Shown here: one piece after another, positions 31,561-40,757 of the stretch | Position numbering within the stretch: the stretch's first letter is position 1 | Layout of the letters: every line of letters starts with the position of its first letter | Assembly (NCBI RefSeq): GCF_004402375.1 | Contig: NZ_SOGJ01000005.1 | Location: forward strand, 1-64,000 | Source: Cryobacterium breve | GTDB taxonomy: Bacteria > Actinomycetota > Actinomycetes > Actinomycetales > Microbacteriaceae | Direction of reading: 5' to 3' | Length of the DNA stretch: 64,000 nt | Made by a program: the position numbers and the translations under genes | The notes under the pieces: model-generated | Databases searched by the model: none | What the model was told of the DNA's origin: nothing | What the model saw: the letters and a program-made list of their open reading frames with translations, nothing else

Positions 31561-31901
31561 AGGGCGAGGCGCTGACCGGGCTGCACGCTGTCGGACGGCA
31601 ATTGGTTGAGACTCACGATCTCGGCGATCACGTCGCGCGGGTCGGACGTCGGGGCGACGGTCTCGGCGAGTTGCCACAGTGACTGGCCCGATTGAATGGT
31701 CACGTAGTCGAAGGCCGTGGCCACACGGCCGACCGTCGAGCTCTCGGCGGCGGCGAGACCGCCGTTCAGCACAACGACGAGTGCCGTGACGACGAAAGGC
31801 ACGCCCGCAAGCGCCGTGAAAACAACGCGACCGCGGCGGGTCAAACGCAGCCGGCTGCGTCCCGTCGCGATCGGGGTGCCCAGATCAAGTGCAGTGCTCA
31901 T
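31545..31901 (-). CDS. LysM-domain membrane protein, divergent from lexA
   Basis: A 118-residue membrane protein with a short cytoplasmic N-terminus (about 1-28), one transmembrane helix (about 30-52, VVFTALAGVPFVVTALVVV) and an extracytoplasmic LysM domain (about 66-116) that should bind peptidoglycan: YVTIQSGQSLWQLAETV then LPSDSVQPGQRLALP. The ATG at 31901 follows a perfect AGGAGGT. It is divergent from lexA and has its own LexA-box-like site on the promoter. This matches the position of the SOS-induced LysM protein Rv2719c/ChiZ of Mycobacterium tuberculosis and DivS of Corynebacterium, so an SOS cell-division inhibitor is likely, by context. Confidence 0.85.
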   Translation of the reverse strand: MSTALDLGTPIATGRSRLRLTRRGRVVFTALAGVPFVVTALVVVLNGGLAAAESSTVGRVATAFDYVTIQSGQSLWQLAETVAPTSDPRDVIAEIVSLNQLPSDSVQPGQRLALPNEF

Positions 31902-31923
31902 ATCTAACCTCCTGTAAGAAGAC

Positions 31924-31955
31924 GCATCCGACTCTCGGCCGGGAGAGCCGGATGC
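31924..31955 (-). promoter_or_regulatory. Hairpin in the LysM gene 5' leader
   Basis: GCATCCG (31924-31930) with CGGATGC (31949-31955), extended by CTCTC (31932-31936) with GAGAG (31943-31947) after one mismatch, around a 6-nt loop. It lies between the start of transcription and the ribosome binding site of the LysM gene, so it could affect mRNA stability or translation. Confidence 0.5.
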
Positions 31956-31998
31956 GAACTTATGTTCCGAATGTATATTCGATAATTCGAACAATCAA
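31955..31998 (-). promoter_or_regulatory. LexA-box-like site and promoter of the LysM gene
   Basis: On the minus strand a -35 TTGATT (31993-31998) and a -10 TACATT (31970-31975) have 17-nt spacing. The perfect GAAC-N4-GTTC dyad (31956-31967, within 31955-31968) starts right after the -10, over the transcription start. The dyad matches the LexA box of gram-positive bacteria (CGAAC-N4-GTTCG type). Confidence 0.75.
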
Positions 31999-32039
31999 GC
32001 CCTTTTCGATAGTTTCTGAAAAGAATTTCGCGACACACT

Positions 32040-32079
32040 CGAATACTTGTTTGTTTTCTGAGCGTGGGATGGATACAGT
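32040..32079 (+). promoter_or_regulatory. LexA-box-like site and promoter of lexA
   Basis: A -35 TTGTTT (32051-32056) and -10 TACAGT (32074-32079) with 17-nt spacing face lexA. A CGAAT-N4-GTTTG dyad (32040-32053), one change per half from the LexA consensus, overlaps the -35, consistent with autorepression. Confidence 0.65.
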
Positions 32080-32183
32080 TTCGATTGTCTGGTCGAAACT
32101 CAATCAGGCACCCCCGACATTCGCGTGACACGGTCGCCATCCTGGCCGCCGCCAGCGCCAAATCGACACGAGGAGCGACGAAC

Positions 32184-32885
32184 GTGGCACAAGACACCAG
32201 CGGTCCCCGCGACAAGGGCGGCACCAGACGACGCAAGAGTCTGAGCGAGAAACAGCTCGCCATCCTCGACGTGATTCAGCGTTCGGTCAGCCAGCGCGGT
32301 TATCCGCCGAGCATGCGTGAGATCGGCGACGCCGTCGGGCTCGCCTCCCTGTCGAGCGTCACCCACCAGCTCAACCAGCTGGAATTGAGCGGTTACCTAC
32401 GCCGCGACCCGAATCGTCCCCGCGCCCTCGAGGTTCTGATCGAGATCCCGCAGTCCCCCGAAGACACCACGACTGGCGCGGAGAACTTCCACACCGGGGT
32501 CCAGGTCGGTGACGCCGCGATGGTGCCGCTCGTCGGCCGCATCGCTGCCGGGATTCCGATCACCGCCGAACAGCAGATCGACGAGATATTCCCGCTCCCC
32601 CGCCAATTGGTTGGCAAGGGTGATCTCTTCATGCTCAAGGTGATGGGTGAGTCCATGATCGACGCGGCCATCATGGATGGCGACTGGGTCGTCGTTCGGC
32701 AGCAGAAGACCGCGGAGAACGGCGAGATCGTCGCGGCCATGCTCGACAACGAGGCCACAGTGAAGGTGTTCCGCCAACGCGACGGTCACACCTGGTTGCT
32801 CCCCCGCAACACCAACTTCGAACCGATTGTCGGCGACCACGCAGAAATTCTCGGCAAGGTCGTTGCGGTGCTGCGCTCGGTGTAG
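32184..32885 (+). CDS. lexA: SOS repressor LexA
   Basis: Represses SOS genes and is inactivated by RecA-stimulated self-cleavage. The 233 residues hold an N-terminal winged helix (about 22-85, [20 protein letters not shown]), the Ala-Gly cleavage bond in RIAAGIPI, the catalytic serine in GESMID, and the lysine in [11 protein letters not shown]. The GTG at 32184 follows AGGAG by eight bases; the frame is open to 32064, but that part overlaps the promoter. Divergent from the LysM gene. Confidence 0.97.
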   Translation: MAQDTSGPRDKGGTRRRKSLSEKQLAILDVIQRSVSQRGYPPSMREIGDAVGLASLSSVTHQLNQLELSGYLRRDPNRPRALEVLIEIPQSPEDTTTGAENFHTGVQVGDAAMVPLVGRIAAGIPITAEQQIDEIFPLPRQLVGKGDLFMLKVMGESMIDAAIMDGDWVVVRQQKTAENGEIVAAMLDNEATVKVFRQRDGHTWLLPRNTNFEPIVGDHAEILGKVVAVLRSV

Positions 32886-32910
32886 GTCCGATATCGCCCG
32901 CGCACTGAAG

Positions 32911-32950
32911 AGGCCGGGAACGAACACCGTGTGGGTGTCGTTCCCGGCCT
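32911..32950. terminator. Bidirectional terminator between lexA and metE
   Basis: AGGCCGGGAACG (32911-32922) and CGTTCCCGGCCT (32939-32950) form a 12-bp stem extended by ACACC/GGTGT after a single bulged A, with a 5-nt loop, between the convergent lexA and metE genes. Confidence 0.8.
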
Positions 32951-32975
32951 CCTGCGTGGATGCGGCCGGCGCGGT

Positions 32976-35303
32976 CTACGCGGGGACGGACAGGCGTGTA
33001 CGCACGGCGTGGGTGGCGGCGAGCATGTTCTGCAGGGACTCCACCGTCTCGGCGTAGCCCCTGGTCTTCAGTCCGCAATCCGGATTCACCCAGATTTGGC
33101 CGGACGGGATGGCTCGGGCGGCCCGCTCGAGCAGGTCGGTGAGCTCGGCGACACTCGGGACCCGTGGCGAGTGGATGTCCCACACACCTGGGCCGATCCC
33201 GTGGTCGAAGCCGGAGGTCTGGATGTCCCCGACGACCTCCATGCGCGACCGCGCCGCCTCGATGCTGGTGACGTCGGCGTCCAGATTGCGGATCGCGTCG
33301 ATGACGACGCCGAATTCGGAGTAACACAGGTGCGTGTGGATCTGTGTCGCTTCGGCCGCACCGGCCGTGGCCAAGCGGAACGAGCCCACCGACCAGTCGA
33401 GGTAGTCCGCCTGGTCCTTCTTCTTCAGCGGCAGCAGTTCCCGCAGCGCGGGCTCGTCAACCTGAACGATTCGGATTCCGGCCCTCTCGAGGTCGGCGAT
33501 TTCATCGCGGAGCGCCAGGGCCACCTGCCGGGCCGTCTCGCCGAGCGGCTGGTCGTCGCGCACGAACGACCAGGCGAGGATGGTCACCGGGCCGGTGAGC
33601 ATTCCCTTCACCGGCTTGAGCGTCAGACCCTGGGTATAGGCCGACCACTCGACCGTGATCGGCTGCGGCCGGGACACGTCTCCCCACAGGATCGAGGGAC
33701 GCACGCACCGGCTCCCGTACGACTGCACCCAGCCGTTCTCGGTGACCGCGAATCCGTCGAGGTTCTCGGCGAAATACTGCACCATGTCGTTGCGCTCCGG
33801 CTCGCCGTGCACCAGTACGTCAAGGCCGATCTCTTCCTGCAGCGTGACCACGCGCGCTATCTCAGCACGCATCAGGTCGCGGTAGTCCCCTGCGCTCAGC
33901 GACCCCGTGAGAAAGTGCGCTCTGGCCCGGCGGATGTCTCCCGTCTGCGGGAAGGATCCAATCGTTGTTGTCGGCAGGAATGGCAGCCCCAGGGTGGCCT
34001 TCTGTGCCGCCACCCGTGCGGCGTAGTCGCCGCGGCTGAAATCGGTCGCGGTGAGTGCATCCGTGCGCACCCGCACGGCGCCGTCGTGCACGCCGGGGGC
34101 GACCCGTCTCGCGTCGAGGGCTGCAGAGGCGGCCGCGAGTTCGACGGCGATGGCAACACGCCCCTCGGAGAGACCCCGGGCGAGCGTGGCCACCTGGGTG
34201 ACCTTCTGGTCGGCAAAGGCCAGCCAACTCGTCAACTCGGCGCTCAGCGCCGATTCGTCGTTGACGTCGTGCGGCAGGTGCAGCAGCGAAGTCGAGGTGG
34301 AGACTGTGACCCGAGGTGAGAGGCACGCCAAACCGGCCACGGTCTCGAAAGCCCTCTCCAGGTCACCACGCCAGATGTTGTGCCCGTCGATGACACCGGC
34401 GACCAGCGTGGTCGTCTCAAGCCCGGCCGTCACGGTGGGCACCGTTCCCCGCACCAGGTCGAGCCCGATGGCTTCCACCGCGGTGGCGGCGAGAACGGGC
34501 AGTGCGTCGTCGAGGCTGCCGTAGGGCGCCGCGACGAAGATCGCGGGGCGATCGGCGAGGGCGCCGAGAGTGGTGTACGCGGAGTGAACCGCGGCCAGGG
34601 CATCCGCTCGCGGGATGTCGATGCTCTCGCTGACGAGGGCAGGTTCATCGAGCTGTACCCATTCAGCGCCGGCCGCGCGCAGCCGCTGCAGGAGGGCCGC
34701 GTAGACGGGCACCAGGTCTTCGAGGCGCTCCAGCGGACTGAAGCCCGTGGGAGCCTCGTCGCTCGGCTTGCTGAGCAGCAGGAACGTGACCGGGCCGACA
34801 ATGACCGGACGGGTCAGGAATCCGGCGGCTTTCGCCTCCGCGAACTCACGCACAAGACGGTCGCTGGCAAGGGAGAACGCGGTCTCAGGGCCGATTTCCG
34901 GCACGAGGTAGTGATAGTTGGAGTCGAACCATTTGGTCATCTCGAGCGGCGGGTGGTCGCCAGCACCACGGGCGAGGGTGAAGTACCCGGCCAGGTCGAT
35001 GCGCCCATCGCCACCCTGGAGGTTTGCAAACCGCGCCGGGACTGCGCCCACCGTGCACAGGGCGTCCAGAACCTGGTCGTAATACGAGAACGATTCCGGG
35101 ATTGATGAGTCGTCCCGGCCGAGTCCGAGCCGCACGAGGCGCTCCCGGGTGCTCCGGCGCAGGGCGACCGCGGTGGCTTCGAGCTCGTCCGCGGTGACCG
35201 ATCCGGCCCAGAACGCTTCGACGGCCTTCTTCAGTTCACGGCGCGGACCGATGCGGGGATAGCCGAGGATGGTGCCGGCGGGGAAAGTGGGGAACGTGGT
35301 CAT
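32976..35303 (-). CDS. metE: Cobalamin-independent methionine synthase
   Basis: Transfers a methyl group from methyltetrahydrofolate polyglutamate to homocysteine. The 775 residues match full-length MetE: the N-terminal barrel begins ILGYPRIGPRRELKKA, and the C-terminal catalytic barrel has the zinc ligands in HTHLCYSEF and NPDCGLKTRGY. The ATG overlaps the metF stop (ATGA), so the methyl donor and acceptor enzymes are made together. No cobalamin riboswitch is visible upstream. Confidence 0.96.
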   Translation of the reverse strand: MTTFPTFPAGTILGYPRIGPRRELKKAVEAFWAGSVTADELEATAVALRRSTRERLVRLGLGRDDSSIPESFSYYDQVLDALCTVGAVPARFANLQGGDGRIDLAGYFTLARGAGDHPPLEMTKWFDSNYHYLVPEIGPETAFSLASDRLVREFAEAKAAGFLTRPVIVGPVTFLLLSKPSDEAPTGFSPLERLEDLVPVYAALLQRLRAAGAEWVQLDEPALVSESIDIPRADALAAVHSAYTTLGALADRPAIFVAAPYGSLDDALPVLAATAVEAIGLDLVRGTVPTVTAGLETTTLVAGVIDGHNIWRGDLERAFETVAGLACLSPRVTVSTSTSLLHLPHDVNDESALSAELTSWLAFADQKVTQVATLARGLSEGRVAIAVELAAASAALDARRVAPGVHDGAVRVRTDALTATDFSRGDYAARVAAQKATLGLPFLPTTTIGSFPQTGDIRRARAHFLTGSLSAGDYRDLMRAEIARVVTLQEEIGLDVLVHGEPERNDMVQYFAENLDGFAVTENGWVQSYGSRCVRPSILWGDVSRPQPITVEWSAYTQGLTLKPVKGMLTGPVTILAWSFVRDDQPLGETARQVALALRDEIADLERAGIRIVQVDEPALRELLPLKKKDQADYLDWSVGSFRLATAGAAEATQIHTHLCYSEFGVVIDAIRNLDADVTSIEAARSRMEVVGDIQTSGFDHGIGPGVWDIHSPRVPSVAELTDLLERAARAIPSGQIWVNPDCGLKTRGYAETVESLQNMLAATHAVRTRLSVPA

Positions 35304-36310
35304 GAGTACTCCTTGGCAGGGTCAGAGGCAGGTGGTGCTGAGGCGGACGGGGCAGAGGCAGAGGAGGTGGGGGTGAGAAGACCGCAGCCGTCGAGAACGG
35401 AGAGCACGGTCTCGTGCTGGTTGAAGGCGTAGAGGTGCAGACCGGGGGCGTCGCCGGCGATGAGTTCCCGGGCCAGTGCGGTGGCCTGACGGATGCCGAT
35501 CTCACGCTGGCCTTCCTTCGTCGGCTCCACCTCCAGGGCGATCGCAAGCTCGGACGGAAGCTCCTCGCCAGACAACTCGAGGATGCGGCGCAGCCGGGCC
35601 GGACTTGTGACCGGCATGATCCCGGGCAGGATCGGAAACTCGACACCCGCGGCCCGGGCCCGCTGAATGAAGCTGAGGTAGTGGTCGGCGTGGAAGAAGA
35701 GCTGGGTGATCGCCAGGTTCGCGCCGGCGGCCTGCTTGGCCAGCAGCGTGTCGATGTCCTGGGCCGTCGACCGGGAGCGCGGATGGCCGTTCGGGAAGGC
35801 CGCCACGGCGATGCGCACCTTGTTCCGCTCCCTCGTGATCGAGCGGGCGGCGGGGAGCCCCGGGATGACGGATTCGCGGTACGGCTCCCGCTCGGCCTGC
35901 ACCCGGTGGATGAGCTGCACCAGTTCCGCCGCACTGCCCAGGTCGCCGAGGAAGGCTTCCCCCTCACGAGCACCCTCCGGCGGGTCACCGCGCAGGGCCA
36001 GGAAGCTCCGCACCCCGGCATCCAGGAATTCCCGGATCAGCTGGCTGGCTTCCGCATTCGAGGATCCGACGCAGGTGAGATGAGCCAGCGGGTCCACTGT
36101 GGTGGTGCGCAGGATGTGGGTGAGCACGTCGAGGGAGGACCGCCGTGAGGAGCCGTTCGCGCCGTAGGTGACCGAGATGAAATCGGGGCCCGCGGCGGCA
36201 AGCCGCAGGATGGTGGCGTGCAGAGCGGAAGTGGCGGCATCCGATTGAGGCGGATACAGCTCGAACGAGAACGGGATGTTCCCGCACGCAGGGTCCGAGG
36301 TGGTTGGCAT
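35300..36310 (-). CDS. metF: 5,10-methylenetetrahydrofolate reductase
   Basis: FAD-dependent TIM-barrel enzyme that makes the methyltetrahydrofolate used by MetE. The 336 residues show PFSFELYPP at the N-terminus, DFISVTYGANGS and FLALRGDPPEG. The ATG at 36310 follows GAGGAG. A C-terminal low-complexity Ser/Ala/Pro tail (about 310-336) is longer than in most homologues. Confidence 0.94.
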   Translation of the reverse strand: MPTTSDPACGNIPFSFELYPPQSDAATSALHATILRLAAAGPDFISVTYGANGSSRRSSLDVLTHILRTTTVDPLAHLTCVGSSNAEASQLIREFLDAGVRSFLALRGDPPEGAREGEAFLGDLGSAAELVQLIHRVQAEREPYRESVIPGLPAARSITRERNKVRIAVAAFPNGHPRSRSTAQDIDTLLAKQAAGANLAITQLFFHADHYLSFIQRARAAGVEFPILPGIMPVTSPARLRRILELSGEELPSELAIALEVEPTKEGQREIGIRQATALARELIAGDAPGLHLYAFNQHETVLSVLDGCGLLTPTSSASAPSASAPPASDPAKEYS

Positions 36311-36627
36311 TGCTCCTCATTCGACAGTTGCCAGTGGCGGGCACTGGGGCCGGGCGGCCGCGGACCGCCAGACAAGCCGGGCGGGTGTTCGCGGGCGGGT
36401 GCCGGGCTCGGCTGTCGCTCCATGCCGCCGGCCAGGTGACCCGCAGCAACGATTGAGAAGACTCTAACAAGCACGCCGGAAGGGCGGCCGGCCTGTGACC
36501 GAATGTGTCACGAGGCCAGACCGCAGCTTTACCGGCGAGGGACCAAGGCGCGAGAAACGAGCGCGACGGGACGCCCTCCGTCAGGGCGAAGCACCGCACC
36601 GATGAACGTTCCGAGTGCGGAGAGCGG
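36311..36627. other. Intergenic region between metF and hflX
   Basis: 317 bases without a gene. It holds CCAGTG-GCGGG-CACTGG (36331-36347), a hairpin just before the metF ribosome binding site; a dyad GTGAC-N7-GTCAC (36495-36511) flanked by GGCC arms (36490-36517) that could be an operator or a terminator; and CGCCCT-CCGTC-AGGGCG (36572-36588), a likely hflX terminator. The metF promoter should lie here. I see no riboswitch match. Confidence 0.5.
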
Positions 36628-38166
36628 TCAGCCGGCGACGGCCGGCCGCACGGCGAACGGTTCGAACTGGGCCTGGATCTCCTCGGTCACGAGCGCTGTC
36701 ACCTCGGTGCCGGTCTCGGCGTACTCAGTGGAGAGGATTGTGCCCTGCTCGTGCAGAACGGCGATCAGGTCGCCCCGCTCATAGGGGATCAGCAGCTCGA
36801 GCTTAATCGACGGCCGCGGCAACAGGTCGGCGGCGGCCGTGAGCAGCTCCTCGATTCCCTCCCCGGTGCGAGCCGAGACGAAGATGCCCTGCGGCCACAG
36901 TCCGCGCAGCACGAGCCGGTCGTCTTCGCTGACCAGGTCGCTTTTGTTGAAGACGACAATTTCGGGAATCTCCCGGGCGCCGACCTCGGCGATCACCTCG
37001 CGCACGGTGGACAGCTGGCTGGACGGGTCAGGGTGCGAGCCATCGACGACGTGCACGATGACGTCGGCGTCGGCAACCTCCTCGAGGGTGGAGCGGAACG
37101 CCTCCACCAACTGATGCGGCAGGTTGCGCACGAACCCGACGGTGTCGGTCAGCGTGTACAGCCGCCCATCGGTCGTGGTGGACTTGCGCACCGTGGCGTC
37201 CAGGGTGGCGAAGAGGGAGTTCTCGACGAGAACGCCGGCCCGAGTGATGCGGTTGAGCAGGCTCGACTTACCGGCGTTGGTGTAGCCGACGATGGCAACG
37301 GATGGCACGGCGTTGCGCTTTCGATTGGCTCGCTTGGCCTCGCGGGCGGGTTTCATTTCCAAGATCTGCTTGCGGAGTCGGGACATCCGGGTATGGATGC
37401 GCCGGCGGTCCAGTTCGATCTTGGTCTCACCGGGTCCGCGCGACCCCATGCCGGCGCCGGCGCCACCCACCTGGCCGCCGGCCTGGCGGGACATGGAATC
37501 CCCCCAGCCGCGCAGACGCGGAAGCAGGTACTCGAGTTGGGCGAGTTCGACCTGCGCCTTGCCCTCCCGGCTTTTGGCGTGCTGGCTGAAGATGTCGAGG
37601 ATCACGGCGGTGCGGTCGATGACCTTCACCTTGACGACGTCCTCGAGTGCGCGCCGCTGGCTGGGGGCGAGCTCAGTATCGGCGATGACGGTATCGGCGC
37701 CCATGGCCTTGACGATGCCCGCGACTTCCTCGGCCTTGCCCTTGCCGAGATAGGTGCTGGCGTCGGGCTTGGCCCGGCGCTGCATCAGACCGTCGAGCAC
37801 GGTGGCGCCAGCGGTTTCGGCCAACGCGGCGAGTTCGCGCATGGAGTTCTCCGCATCCGCCACGGTTCCGTGAGTGTACAGACCGATCAGAACGACGTTC
37901 TCCAGGCGAAGTTGGCGGTATTCGACCTCGGTGACATCCTCGAGCTCGGTGGAGAGGCTCGGCACCCGGCGCAAGGCGTTGCGATCCTCCCGGTCCTGCT
38001 GCACGCCGTCGTGGCCCTCGTTGTCGTGGGACGGTTCAGACTCGGCCTGCAACGCCTGGGCGGAGCCGCTGCGGAAGAGCGAATATCCGGCGGACTTGCT
38101 GTCGGCGCTGGCGAGAACGCGCGCGACCACATCGTCGGTGCCGTCGTTGTCGATTGACTCAGTCAT
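36628..38166 (-). CDS. hflX: GTPase HflX
   Basis: Ribosome-associated GTPase that splits stalled or heat-damaged ribosomes. The 512 residues begin with an acidic/polar N-terminal extension (about 1-80), then the HflX domain (ASTYLGKGK and GERGPGETKIE-like RGPGETKIELDRR), a coiled coil, and the G domain with G1 GYTNAGKSSLLN (near 290), a G3 region near DTVGFVRNLPHQL, and NKSDL. It is divergent from the small methyltransferase gene. Confidence 0.95.
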   Translation of the reverse strand: MTESIDNDGTDDVVARVLASADSKSAGYSLFRSGSAQALQAESEPSHDNEGHDGVQQDREDRNALRRVPSLSTELEDVTEVEYRQLRLENVVLIGLYTHGTVADAENSMRELAALAETAGATVLDGLMQRRAKPDASTYLGKGKAEEVAGIVKAMGADTVIADTELAPSQRRALEDVVKVKVIDRTAVILDIFSQHAKSREGKAQVELAQLEYLLPRLRGWGDSMSRQAGGQVGGAGAGMGSRGPGETKIELDRRRIHTRMSRLRKQILEMKPAREAKRANRKRNAVPSVAIVGYTNAGKSSLLNRITRAGVLVENSLFATLDATVRKSTTTDGRLYTLTDTVGFVRNLPHQLVEAFRSTLEEVADADVIVHVVDGSHPDPSSQLSTVREVIAEVGAREIPEIVVFNKSDLVSEDDRLVLRGLWPQGIFVSARTGEGIEELLTAAADLLPRPSIKLELLIPYERGDLIAVLHEQGTILSTEYAETGTEVTALVTEEIQAQFEPFAVRPAVAG

Positions 38167-38207
38167 TCCTTTAACACTAGTTCCTCGATGCTTGGTAAGT
38201 TCCCTCT

Positions 38208-38819
38208 ATGCCTTCCGACCACTACTTCACCCCGGCGCCCGACAACACCCTGAAACTCCGCCAGGTGACCGTGCAGCTCGGCGGCCAGGCCCGCGAACTG
38301 ACCACCGCCAATTCAGTCTTCAGTCCGGACCACATCGACACCGGCACCCAGGTGCTGTTGAACACCGCGCCCACCCCACCACCCGGCGGCGATTTCCTCG
38401 ACCTGGGCTGCGGCTGGGGCCCGATCAGCCTGCATTTGGCTCTTGCATCACCGCGGGCCACGATCTGGGCCGTGGACGTGAATGAGCGCGCGCTCGACCT
38501 GGTGCGCTTGAACGCCGAGAAGCTCGGCCTCACCAACGTCACCGCGGTGCGTCCCGATCAGGTGCCTGCCCATGTGATTTTCCGCACCATCTGGTCGAAC
38601 CCGCCCATCCGGGTCGGAAAGACCGAACTGCACACCCTGTTGCGCACCTGGCTGCCGCGCCTGGAACCGGGTTCGGACGCCTGGCTCGTCGTGCAGCGCA
38701 ACCTCGGCTCCGATTCCCTGCAACGCTGGCTCGACGGTGACCTTCCCGATGATTTCAGCACCTCCCGGCACGCCATCAGTAAGGGCTTCCGGGTGCTGCG
38801 GGTCAACCGCAAGGACTAG
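38208..38819 (+). CDS. RsmC-like class I SAM methyltransferase
   Basis: A 203-residue methyltransferase resembling the catalytic half of the 16S rRNA G1207 enzyme RsmC. It has the SAM-binding motif DLGCGWGPISLHLA (near 65) and the NPPIRVG motif (near 130) typical of N2-guanine methyltransferases. The N-terminal HYFTPAPDNTLK is a family mark. The exact substrate is not proven. The gene is alone on the plus strand between hflX and dapF. Confidence 0.85.
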   Translation: MPSDHYFTPAPDNTLKLRQVTVQLGGQARELTTANSVFSPDHIDTGTQVLLNTAPTPPPGGDFLDLGCGWGPISLHLALASPRATIWAVDVNERALDLVRLNAEKLGLTNVTAVRPDQVPAHVIFRTIWSNPPIRVGKTELHTLLRTWLPRLEPGSDAWLVVQRNLGSDSLQRWLDGDLPDDFSTSRHAISKGFRVLRVNRKD

Positions 38820-38855
38820 CACGCCCCCACGGGTCCGCGTCCCGGGCGCCACGGC

Positions 38856-39737
38856 TCAGCCGAGGCGGAAGACCCCGTCGAAGACGAGTTCCGCCGGCCC
38901 GGACAGCGACACGTGCTCGCCGTCCTCGGTCGGGAACATGCGCACGCCCAGCGTTCCGCCGGTGACCTCCACCTGCCATTGGTTGGGGGCACCCGCGCCG
39001 GCCCAGTGCCGCGTGGCGAGGGCCGCGGCGGCCGCACCGGTGCCACAAGAGAGGGTTTCACCGCTGCCACGCTCGTGCACGCGCATCCGGATCCGGCCGA
39101 CGCCGTTCACGATCAGCGGGTCGTGCGGCAACACGAATTCGACGTTCGCGCCGGCATCCTGGACCGGGTCGAGCTGGGGCACGAAGGTCAGGTCGACGCC
39201 CGCGAGTTCGTCGTCGTCGGCGAGAGCCACCACCACGTGCGGGTTGCCCACACTGATGCCGAGACCGGGTCGGGCAACGGGCAGGTTCTTGGCGCGCACG
39301 AGCGGTTCGCCCCCATCCAGTCGCCACCGGCCGAGATCGACCTGGTAGCCGGCAGCGCCGCGCTGCACATCGCGCACTCCGCCGCGGGTGCCGATGCTGA
39401 GGGTTTCGCCGCGGTCCAGGGAGGCCAGCCCCTGCTCGACCAGGAAACGCGTGTACACCCGGATGCCGTTGCCGCACATCTCGGACACGGTGCCGTCGGC
39501 GTTCCAGTAGTCCATGAACCATTCGGCCCCGTCGTCCTCGGCGAGGGCGTCCGCGCCGGCGGCCAGGTTCTTCGAACGCACCGCGCGGATGATGCCGTCG
39601 GCGCCGATGCCGAAGCGCCGGTCGCAGACCGCGCGGATCTGGCTCGGTGTGAGATCGATCTGCCCGTCCGGGTCGGAGAAGAGCACGAAGTCGTTGCCGG
39701 TGCCGTGGCCCTTGGTGAATAGCAGATCAATACCCAT
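38856..39737 (-). CDS. dapF: Diaminopimelate epimerase
   Basis: Converts LL- to meso-diaminopimelate for lysine and peptidoglycan. The 293 residues include the two catalytic cysteines in [10 protein letters not shown] (about 98) and [12 protein letters not shown] (about 247), and the starting [10 protein letters not shown]. It lies nine bases after miaA on the same strand. Confidence 0.96.
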   Translation of the reverse strand: MGIDLLFTKGHGTGNDFVLFSDPDGQIDLTPSQIRAVCDRRFGIGADGIIRAVRSKNLAAGADALAEDDGAEWFMDYWNADGTVSEMCGNGIRVYTRFLVEQGLASLDRGETLSIGTRGGVRDVQRGAAGYQVDLGRWRLDGGEPLVRAKNLPVARPGLGISVGNPHVVVALADDDELAGVDLTFVPQLDPVQDAGANVEFVLPHDPLIVNGVGRIRMRVHERGSGETLSCGTGAAAAALATRHWAGAGAPNQWQVEVTGGTLGVRMFPTEDGEHVSLSGPAELVFDGVFRLG

Positions 39738-39746
39738 GGAACCAGT

Positions 39747-40757
39747 TTAGGAGGCCGGACCGGGCGCCCAGTGCTCGGCAGGCTGGGCTGGGTCACCGAT
39801 GCGGGCCAGCGCCCGGTCGACCCGGTCCGGGGCACCGGCGTTGATCCAGTGCGTGTCTGGTGAGCGTTTGAACCAGCTGACCTGACGCCTGGCATACCGG
39901 CGGGTGATCTGCTGCGTCTCTTCGATCGCCTGCGCCTGACTGAGCGTCCCCTTCAGCTGGCCGAGAGCCTGGGCATAGCCGATGGCCCGACTGGCGGTGA
40001 CGCCGCTTTCGATCCCGTGCGGGATCAGGCCGCGCACCTCCTCGACGAGACCGCGTGCCCACATACCCTCCACCCGGGCATCCAGGCGCGGGGTGAGCTC
40101 GGCTCGCTGCACGCGGAGGCCAACCGTCACCGCGGGCATCCAGTAGGCAGGGTTGTCCGGCAGGGCGGCCGTATGAGGTGCCCCGGTCAGCGCCACCACC
40201 TCGAGGGCGCGCACCAGGCGACGCCCGTTGCTGGCGCCGATACGGGCCGCCGCGACGGGGTCGACGGCCTTCAGCCGGGTGTACAGCGCGCCGGGGCCCC
40301 GTTCGGCCAGCTCCGCCTCGAGTCGGGCACGCAGCACAGCGTCCCGGCCGGGGAATTGGAAGTCATAGACCACGGACGACACGTAGAGGCCGGATCCACC
40401 GACCAGGATGGGCACGCTGCCACGGGATAGCACACCGGTGATCGCTGCGCGGGCGTCGGTCTGAAAGCGGGCGACGGTGGCCTCGTCGGTGACCGCGAGC
40501 ACGTCGAGCAGGTGGTGCGGGATGCCGCGCCGTTCCGCCACGGTCAGCTTGGCCGTGCCGATGTCCATGCCCCGATAGAGCTGCATCGCATCGGCGTTGA
40601 CGATCTCCGCCGCACGCCCCTCCGCGGCGAGGCGCTCGGCGAGATCGAGAGAGAGATCGGATTTTCCGGAGCCGGTCGGCCCAACGATGACGACGAGTGC
40701 CGGCTCGGGAGCGGCGACCGCCGGCTTCGCAGCGGGCACCGGCCTAGCGCTCCCCAT
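39747..40757 (-). CDS. miaA: tRNA dimethylallyltransferase
   Basis: Adds the dimethylallyl group to A37 of tRNAs reading UNN codons, the substrate for MiaB. The 336 residues show the P-loop [12 protein letters not shown] (about 26-37), [17 protein letters not shown] and a C-terminal RRQVSWFK. I use the ATG at 40757, overlapping the miaB stop by 14 bases; 66 open codons further upstream lie inside miaB and are not family-like. No clear Shine-Dalgarno sequence is seen. Confidence 0.94.
   Translation of the reverse strand: MGSARPVPAAKPAVAAPEPALVVIVGPTGSGKSDLSLDLAERLAAEGRAAEIVNADAMQLYRGMDIGTAKLTVAERRGIPHHLLDVLAVTDEATVARFQTDARAAITGVLSRGSVPILVGGSGLYVSSVVYDFQFPGRDAVLRARLEAELAERGPGALYTRLKAVDPVAAARIGASNGRRLVRALEVVALTGAPHTAALPDNPAYWMPAVTVGLRVQRAELTPRLDARVEGMWARGLVEEVRGLIPHGIESGVTASRAIGYAQALGQLKGTLSQAQAIEETQQITRRYARRQVSWFKRSPDTHWINAGAPDRVDRALARIGDPAQPAEHWAPGPAS

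Noticed and set aside
36311-36480. SAM or cobalamin riboswitch upstream of metF-metE
   Set aside because: I could not match the conserved cores of these classes; only generic hairpins are visible.
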